Positions 57,501 through 64,000 of a stretch of 64,000 nucleotides of DNA are shown one piece after another (the first letter of the stretch is position 1; every line of letters begins with the position of its first letter). A model generated the notes under the pieces. That model was not told the origin of the DNA. It did no database searches and worked only from the letters and a program-made list of their open reading frames with translations. The position numbers were made by a program, and so were the translations under genes. The DNA comes from Antitrichia curtipendula. Its lineage: Eukaryota; Streptophyta; Bryopsida; Hypnales; Leucodontaceae. Location: the NCBI GenBank assembly GCA_951230915.1, contig OX579638.1, positions 26,306,696 to 26,370,695 of the forward strand. The letters are read 5' to 3'.

Positions 57501-58488
57501 ATCCACGTAATCAACTCTGAGTTTTAATGAGTTAGGTCCGACTAACTGAACTGGGTTGTGGTGGCTCCTTCTTCTTTGTTAGCTGATGGAGGCTCACAGC
57601 GGACACTACCGGCCAAGCCCAGAGAATTTTCAGTCACTTATTCGCATGTTAATTGAAAGAGGAGCTGATATGTCTTTGGCCAAGGTAAAGTCCCTTCTCA
57701 ACTGATTTTCTCTTCGTTTCAACTGCTAATTTCTTACTTAGATGTACCCCCCAGCTACCCTCATATTTTTTGCATATACCCTCTCATATTGATGTCAGCA
57801 CCACATGGTGCATCCCGGTTGAAAAAGACGAGAGTCTAGACTCAAAAGAGACATAGATTTTCAAAACCTTATGGTCCCAATTTAGGCTGGAGAAGTACCT
57901 CAGGGTACATTCACAATAAGTGGACATATTCATTGACCCTCGCTTGGTTTCACTATAAGAAACCAATGCTTTTCGATGTCTAAGCATATATGAAAATGTT
58001 ACATTGGACCGTCGTTGTGGACGTAAAAACACAGCTTGTTACATTGGATGTCCAACAAAACCCGTCTTCTTACACAAGTGTTTCTTACAATGTTTTTTTT
58101 AAGTACATGAGAGTGATAATGTGGACATTTGTGTTATCAGGTGCAATTGGTATCGGACGATCTCGTGGGGAATAAACAAGGGAAGAAGTTGGCAGGAGAA
58201 GTGCGTGACGTCATCCAAGATGTCGTCAAAGAGGAGCATGCGGCAGTGAAGGTTGAATATCAAAGTCTTATTTCTATAGATAGTGAGTTAGAGCTCGTCA
58301 CGGACTTGACTTTTCCATCTCCTGCAAAGAAGCCTGCAGAGAAGGACAAGGACAAGGAGCTGAGGAGTGGAGAAACTGTCTCGGCAACGGGGTTTTCAAG
58401 AAATTCCAGCTTGGCAGGTTTGCATCCTGAAAAACGACAGGAAGCCTTGAAAAAGTTTGTTGCTGGTCAGCCAACTGCCGTACGGTGA
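54560..58488 (+). CDS. IQM-type calmodulin-binding protein (9 exons, 388 aa)
   Basis: Plant-specific IQ-motif protein; family members bind calmodulin, often without calcium, and act in stress and hormone responses. Exons: 54560-54675, 55143-55257, 55559-55624, 56048-56136, 56247-56334, 56764-56913, 57017-57109, 57583-57684, 58141-58488. All junctions are GT/AG and in frame. A full IQ motif (VQKSYRGYRAR, residues 14-24) is at the N-terminus. Family blocks follow in order: VGKGLSKDSKALKLALQHWL (78-), DARHRYGANL and EPFFYWLDVG (100-135), QRKHYQVEVSDGKLFYKQSG (160-), HSSFLAGGATIAAGRL (215-230), and EAHSGHYRPSPENF (242-255). The charged tail (274-388) carries a Lys-rich stretch. The start is the first ATG in frame with the IQ motif. 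It is shorter than IQM1-like members. Intron 5 contains a repeat also present in the PPR gene. Confidence 0.94.
56390..56665 (+). repeat. Dispersed intronic repeat, copy 1
   Basis: Lies in IQM intron 5. It aligns in the same orientation with 62490-62755, for example GCACCATTTGAG against GCACCGTTTGAG, and CATGCCAATTCAGAGGGTGC against CATGCCATTTCAAAGGGTGC. Ends not defined. Confidence 0.6.
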
Positions 58489-58976
58489 GGGATGGATCAC
58501 ATTTTTTTTTGAACTTTTGTAGAATTACTTGTGATTTTTTGGAATGTGATGAAGACGATGTGTTGTGAGCCTGGATCATGGAGTGGAGCGAGAATAGCGT
58601 GAATAGTGAGGCTCTGAATCTTTAGTACACAGGGATGATTTAGAAAACTTGCCACTTCCTGTAAAGCAATGTGCATATTTGGCATCACTTTCTGAATGGG
58701 AAGCTAGCTTTTTATCAACTGAAGTGCAAAAGACTATGAAGTGCAAAGATTAATTTTGAAGGAGCTGTTTTAGTGAACACAGTTGTATTGGTGGAACATG
58801 GTCTGCGGAGATCATGGAATTGACCCACTAAAGGACCCACATGTGACCAATTAGATCAGGTTTTCTTGTGAGTCATTTACTTGGTCTAGGCAGTCTGTGC
58901 TTCCACTCTATTTAGTTGCATGTTTGTACCAAAATTCCACGGTTAACCCTTAGATTGGGCTGCCAATAACTGTTGT
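58489..58976. other. 3' flank of the IQM gene
   Basis: Probable 3' untranslated sequence followed by intergenic DNA. An isolated TTAACCCTTAGATTGGG block at about 58943 resembles one end of the TTAA family. Confidence 0.4.
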
Positions 58977-59129
58977 TTAACCCTTGAAGGAAGGACGTTA
59001 CCCCCCATGACCAAGGTAGTCACCAAAATGTTCCAATTATTAGACCAATATATGCATTCTTTGTTTTCTCATCGATTGGTAAAGTCATTCATTGGACAGT
59101 TTTGGTCTTCAGCATCCTTCAAGGGTTAA
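58977..59129. mobile_element. Short TTAA-flanked TIR element (copy E)
   Basis: TTAACCCTTGAAGGAAGGAC at the left and the inverse of CATCCTTCAAGGGTTAA at the right pair over about 15 bp, with TTAA outermost. At 153 bp it is the smallest member of the family in the window. Confidence 0.65.
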
Positions 59130-59217
59130 CTTATTTTAGCATGCCAATGTGGTTTGTTATGGTTTGTTTGATCATTGCTTGGAAGGAACAATTGTCAAAT
59201 TTGATGTCAATAAGTAT

Positions 59218-59626
59218 CTAAGGTAACATGCTCTTAAAGTGACCATTTAATGGGCTGGTCTGCCTTTTTCACAGGCTTCCATAGACAAAAATATTTTTAG
59301 ATCATTTTTCAAAGAAAGAAAAATAGATGTGGGAACCTAACACAAGTGGTTTTTTATTTTTTCCAAGCATTTTTGAATTACTTATAAATTTTCAACGATT
59401 TGGGGCATAGGCACCTATTTGTGACCACAGGTCTTCCAAAATCTATCCACTTGCAACTTGTAAAGAGATGAGCGGAAATCAAAGACAATGATTGGCTCTT
59501 ACAATAGAAAAATAATTTTTCTTCTATACATTCAATTGTTAAATTGGTCCATTTAAGGATCAACCCATCTCCACCTAAAAATAGGGGCAATTTGAAGATG
59601 GGTGCTTTTAAAGTACTCTACCTTAA
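59218..59626. mobile_element. AAGGTA-ended TIR element, copy 1
   Basis: About 400 bp, strongly similar over its whole length to 60813-61226. The left end AAGGTAACATGCTCTTAAAG is inverted at the right (CTTTTAAAGTACTCTACCTT). The right end finishes in TTAA, where copy B of the TTAA family begins. Confidence 0.75.
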
Positions 59627-60583
59627 CCCCTAAAGGACCGAGGGGGGTTTTCAGGGTGACATTGTCAAAAAGTTGGGATTTTTGGTATGTTATTCAAAAA
59701 TGAAAATTAGAAATTTTTTTTGAAACTTTAACCGTATTAAACTGAAGCGAAATATTATACAAAGGTGTGGAAAAAATTTCAACCCATTTGACCACACGGA
59801 CTGAAAGATTATAGCATTTGAAGTGAGAAAAAAAACAATTTTTCATTGCTGCGAAATAGGGTCAGCAAACTTCGGGCCCTCTTGGAGTAAAATTTTTGCT
59901 CTACACAAAAATGAAAATTTTAACCATTGATAAGTAGATGATGTTGATTACACTTATAGAAATTTTTAGAAGCAACGGAGATGTCTAGCTTATAATAAAT
60001 CACCCTGCAATGCAAAGAGGTCAAGTGAGTTGGCATTACACTAATCGTTTTTTGATGATTTCTTGCAATGAGGAAAATTTTTATTTGAAATCCGAACGGT
60101 GAAAATTTAGAGATGAACATTCGGAGTATGTGGAAAAAATTTCAAGAGTTTTGACTTCATAGATTGCAAGATAATAGGGCTTGAAGTTAGAAGACAATGT
60201 TTTTTCTTGAAACTGCCCCAATATAGGTAATAAAGTTTACCACTTCTTAGAATTTGATTTGAAGAGTTAAATTTGTTTTTGTTTTGACAATTGTTTGCCA
60301 TATTTTATTAGTTTTATACATGTCAAATTTCAAAAGTTGATGAGCTTTTTTGCAAAAGATTCCCCAAAGATTCTCAAATTGCCCAAGCTGCCTTAAAAGT
60401 TCAGGGCAGCATAACTTTTGATCTGGGCACCCGATCGGAAAAAAAATTAGTTTTTCATCAAGGAGGTGCATGCTTACACATTGTGTCCAAATTTCATGAA
60501 CATCCAACCAAAGATGACTTTGTAAGAGCCTACCCGAGATTTCTTGCGTACGTTGAACGGACACTTGGTCCTTTAGGGGTTAA
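59623..60583. mobile_element. TTAA-flanked TIR element (copy B)
   Basis: Perfect 17-bp inverted ends (TTAACCCCTAAAGGACC), TTAA on both outer sides, 961 bp, no coding frame. It appears to have used the TTAA at the end of the neighbouring AAGGTA element as its target: that element's other copy reads straight on from CTACCTTAA into different DNA. Confidence 0.8.
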
Positions 60584-60812
60584 AAATAATAAGATCTAAA
60601 ATTGAACTTTCAGAGTATTCCTCAATTTTTGGAAATGTGCAAAATTGGTCCTATTCTTTTTTTAATACCTTGCAAACTCTTCCAACAAGAGAACTTTAGC
60701 CTCTTTTGAGGGAAATGTGAATCAATACATTGTGTGATCTGACACAATAACCCTGGAATGTCCCAGATTTTGAAACACACTCTAACCAAGAGTTGATTGT
60801 CATTTAACCCTG

Positions 60813-61226
60813 TAAGGTAGTATGCTCTTAAAGCGGCCATTTAAGGACTGGTCCGCCTTTTCCACACGCTTTCATGGACGAAATATTTTTAGATCATTTT
60901 TCAGAGAAAGAAAAATAGATGTGGTACCTAACACAAGTGGTTTTGTATTTTTCCAAGCATTTTTGAATTATTTATGAATTTTCAAAGATTCAGGGCATAG
61001 GCACCTATTTGTGACCATAGGTCTTCCAAAATCTTTCCACTTGCAACTTGTAAAGAGATGTGCAGAAATCAAAGACAATGATTGGCTCTTGCAATAGAAA
61101 AAAAAAATTTCCTCAATGCATTCAATTGCTAAACTGGTCCATTTAAGGATCACCCCATCTCCATTCTTCACCTAAAAATAGGGGCGGTTTCAAGAAGATG
61201 GGCACTTTTAGAGCATACTACCTTAA
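60813..61226. mobile_element. AAGGTA-ended TIR element, copy 2
   Basis: The left end AAGGTAGTATGCTCTTAAAG is mirrored by CTTTTAGAGCATACTACCTT at the right, giving a TIR of about 20 bp. Long blocks are shared with copy 1, such as CATAGGCACCTATTTGTGAC and AATCAAAGACAATGATTGGC. No coding capacity. Confidence 0.78.
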
Positions 61227-62158
61227 TGTCACTGCAGACACTTGGTGTCTGATGGAAAGAATTCTTCAATGTAAAACAAAAGCAAAAATGTTCATCTTGG
61301 GAATTGTGTGTAAAGGGGAGGTCTTATAAAGTAGTGTGATCTCCAATGAGTGCTCTTGGATTTTTTTAAGCAAATGATTTACATGATACCCACAGAGGAT
61401 GATTTCCATAGTGACCAACCTGGCGTTCTAGGTTATTATACAAACCTCTAAAACAACATTCTTCTTGACTATTGTACCTGGTGGTTATGTCCAACATTCT
61501 CTATTGGATACTTAATTAAAGTCAGCAAATGTGATTCAGCGTTTGCCTAAAGATAGAAAGATTTGTTATTCAAATACAAATCTTTTTCTTTAAAAAAAGA
61601 TAACCTCCCCAAAATTCCAGCATCTATGTTTATAACTATTTGTATACTTATCACGTTATCATTCACTGTAACATATTTGTTCAACTTCAAACTATCTAAT
61701 AATTCACGAAAAGTTTCAAATAATTCAATTATTTGAACTATGTCGTGGTCATTTTGGGGGAATCCCAAGCAGTGAGACAAAAGGGGTCAGGAAGCTTACC
61801 GTAGTGAAGCCACATTGGTGCTGTGCTTCTCCTGTCTCTGGTATGTTTTGAACCCTAAAACCTAAACCATAATCAAAATAGCACATTCTCAAAATATCTC
61901 ATCAAAGCAAAAAACATACCAATACTCGTGAACTGACTTCATGAACAGTTAAAAAGAGTTTTGAATCTATACAAGTCCAGCACGCTGCCACATTGCATTT
62001 GGCATGTGAACAGCGATGTTATCAATCCCATCTAGAACTCTATTTACAACGCTACATCATCCAGTTGTGCAGTTTTACACCTGGACATTGCAAATATCAC
62101 AATAATATACACTACATAAGCTAATTACACGACACATTTTCACAGAGTAGATTATCTA
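61227..62158. other. Intergenic DNA and 3' flank of the PPR gene
   Basis: No further gene is visible. The last few hundred bases before 62159 are probably PPR 3' untranslated sequence on the minus strand. Confidence 0.45.
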
Positions 62159-64000
62159 TTACAGCACCCTGATTATGCACAGATTAAGAGCATCAATGTA
62201 GAAATATAGTAAGCAGGGCTCAATCATTCCAAATTGCGCCAGCGTCTTGCATAGGTGGAGATACTGGGATACAAGACCAGTTTTTTGTAAAGACCGAAGG
62301 ATAGCCAGCATGACGTGAAAATCAGGTCGCAATCCACGGCTTAACATCAGTTCCAGTGCTTCCGACGCCTCTTGAATATTTCCTCCTTTCAAGAAGCCAC
62401 CGATCAAGACCGTGTATGTTTTCTTCACTGGCATGGGACCCATATTCTGCATTCTGCACCCGCCAGAACCCTCTCATATCTTAATATTGACCACAACATT
62501 CTGAAGTAGCAGTCGTGACAAAGCACCGTTTGAGAACAGTGTCAACTGGGAGTTACTTAGGGCAAAGTGGAGTCAGATCAAGCGAGACTCCAGCACTAAC
62601 ATACTCACAGATAAATATAATGGCTCATTGGTTTCAAGAGCACTCATTTTTTCAAACTCAACTCAACTTTTGCAAAAGAAGGTGTCAGGGATTCCTTTTC
62701 ATGCCATTTCAAAGGGTGCCTAACAACGATTCTCTAGAAAGTAGCGAATGTGCACTGAAGAAGTACAAACATACAATATTCCCAAATTATGCACACACTT
62801 GACCTGCAGGTTGAGTGGACAAAATTTTCATGAAAATTCTTCAATTGTGGAGCACTTGCGAGTTGGACATTGGCACTCACCTACGAAGAATACGAAAGGC
62901 GGCTTCTCGATGGTTTCCATACCCACAAACGCCAACAACTGTATTATACATTTCGACTGGTGGCTCCCGTCCTGAGAATTTCATCTTCCATAAGGCCCGC
63001 TCAGCCTCCAGTCCCTTCCCTGCAATGCAGTACATGGCCAGGAGTCGTTCATAGAGGCCTGGCATTTTATCAGGCTTCCCTGTTGCCTCTGCCCAGCGGA
63101 CAATCTCCTCGGCTTCTTGATGGAGGTGGTCTTCGTAGGTTTTGAATGCCTTGGTTTCATGTTTTTCCAGCTCCTGCAGTGCCCCACTCTGGACGAGCAT
63201 CCACACCTGTCGCTGCACCCTAGTGAACTGCATGTACAAGAAAATCCACATCTATGATACCAGTGAAAGCATAGGAGATAATTCACCTATGAAAATATCC
63301 TAGATAGGTACATAATGGTTCTTGTATTCGTAAACAGTTATTGATGATGTACTTGGGCACTTGGTTGCTTCCTTCCATATTAACTCCAAAAGGAGCAAGA
63401 AGCCCCAATTAGGCTTCATGTTTTATTAAGCAGTTTTGAGTAGGTCAAAAAGGGAATTTCTTGTGCGTAGTTTAAATTATTTGTTAACCAACATATGCAA
63501 TGTTCTTCACTGGTTCTTGTGTTTAATTTTTTTCGCTCCATATTCTTCACGATATGATCAATTGAATTGCGTCATTTTCAAACCATAAATACTTGGTCCG
63601 TTAAGAGCTATACCCCTACGTAAACTCTCCTTAGCAAGCACTTAAGGTACCTAATGAGTGTCAAGTATCATGCGCTGTTGTGCACAAGATGCATAAACGA
63701 TTATTTCTGGTCCCTTCAGAAAATATTCAAGTAAATGAGTATCTAATATTGTGACACCATACAGTCACTCCAAGATCAAAAGACAGCCGACTGTTAAGAG
63801 AAGAAAAACATACCAGTTCCTGCTCTTTGATTGCAGCCAGCAGTGCTGCACTATAACCAGAAATACGGAGCTCAAATCCACATTCCCGCAAAGTACGCAC
63901 GAGCTGGACGGCCTCCTTTTGCTCTCCTATTCTTACCATCTTCAAGAGTAGGAAAGCTACAGGATCTTCCGCATCGTCATCCACCCCTATTTCCAGCATT
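62159..64000 (-). CDS. Pentatricopeptide repeat protein, C-terminal part (gene continues beyond the window)
   Basis: PPR proteins bind organellar RNA and act in its processing, stability or translation in chloroplasts or mitochondria. Visible exons in coding order: 63814-64000 (open at the window edge), 62881-63227, 62159-62453; GT/AG junctions, phases consistent, stop at 62159-62161. At least four PPR-like motifs are seen in the last two exons: PGLYERLLAMYCIAGKGLEA, EMYNTVVGVCGYGNHREAAF, KTYTVLIGGFLKGGNIQEAS and FHVMLAILRSLQKTGLVSQY. There is no C-terminal E/DYW extension, so it is P-class. The Met at 63997-63999 may be internal; the true start and any transit peptide lie outside. I do not identify the orthologue. 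Confidence 0.88.
62490..62755 (+). repeat. Dispersed intronic repeat, copy 2
   Basis: Overlaps the intron between the last two PPR exons and aligns with IQM intron 5 (56390-56665). The two copies have the same plus-strand orientation, although their host genes are on opposite strands. Confidence 0.6.

Overview
The window is nuclear DNA of a land plant. Five genes have plant-type architecture: many short phase-conserved exons with GT/AG introns, plant-only families (IQM, PRA1 group A, P-class PPR), and TTTAGGG telomere-type motifs in introns and a promoter. The genes sit as moderate-GC islands in very AT-rich, repeat-filled DNA. The species cannot be named. The long PLC and the sparse, old-looking repeats would fit a non-seed plant (bryophyte or lycophyte), but that is only an impression.

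Layout. 1-4.6 kb is intergenic DNA with a 543-bp MITE, a decayed TIR element and a tRNA-derived SINE. 5.7-10.85 kb (+) is a phosphoinositide-specific phospholipase C of 11 exons with an internal tandem duplication of an exon pair. 12.86-13.88 kb (-) is ribosomal protein eS24 in 5 exons, convergent with PLC. 14-18 kb is AT-rich and gene-free, with a degenerate minisatellite. 18.6-21.47 kb (+) is a PRA1 family protein in 7 exons. 21.5-28.9 kb is gene-free apart from a TTAA-flanked TIR element. 54.56-58.49 kb (+) is an IQM-type calmodulin-binding protein in 9 exons. 62.16-64.0 kb (-) is the 3' part of a PPR gene that runs off the window.

The most unusual region is 28.9-50.3 kb. A 20.3-kb decayed Ty3/gypsy chromovirus (LTRs 29422-29749 and 49374-49756, 5-bp duplication GTGTG) lies inside an exon of an unrecognised minus-strand gene, whose coding frame resumes on the other side. 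The retrotransposon is itself split by a 5.2-kb TIR element full of long hairpins (about 33533-38724) and by a 6.8-kb foldback/Mutator-like element (39447-46241, 9-bp duplication). The second of these carries minisatellite arrays, one of which contains a 266-bp MITE. This makes five levels of nesting.

A second theme is a family of elements bounded by TTAACCCCTAAAGGACC-type inverted ends, always with TTAA outermost, at 2.4, 22.0, 52.6, 59.0 and 59.6 kb. These resemble piggyBac-type non-autonomous transposons, which would be unusual in a plant. The five host genes are housekeeping or signalling genes (lipid signalling, translation, vesicle trafficking, calmodulin response, organelle RNA metabolism), and nothing suggests that they act together.
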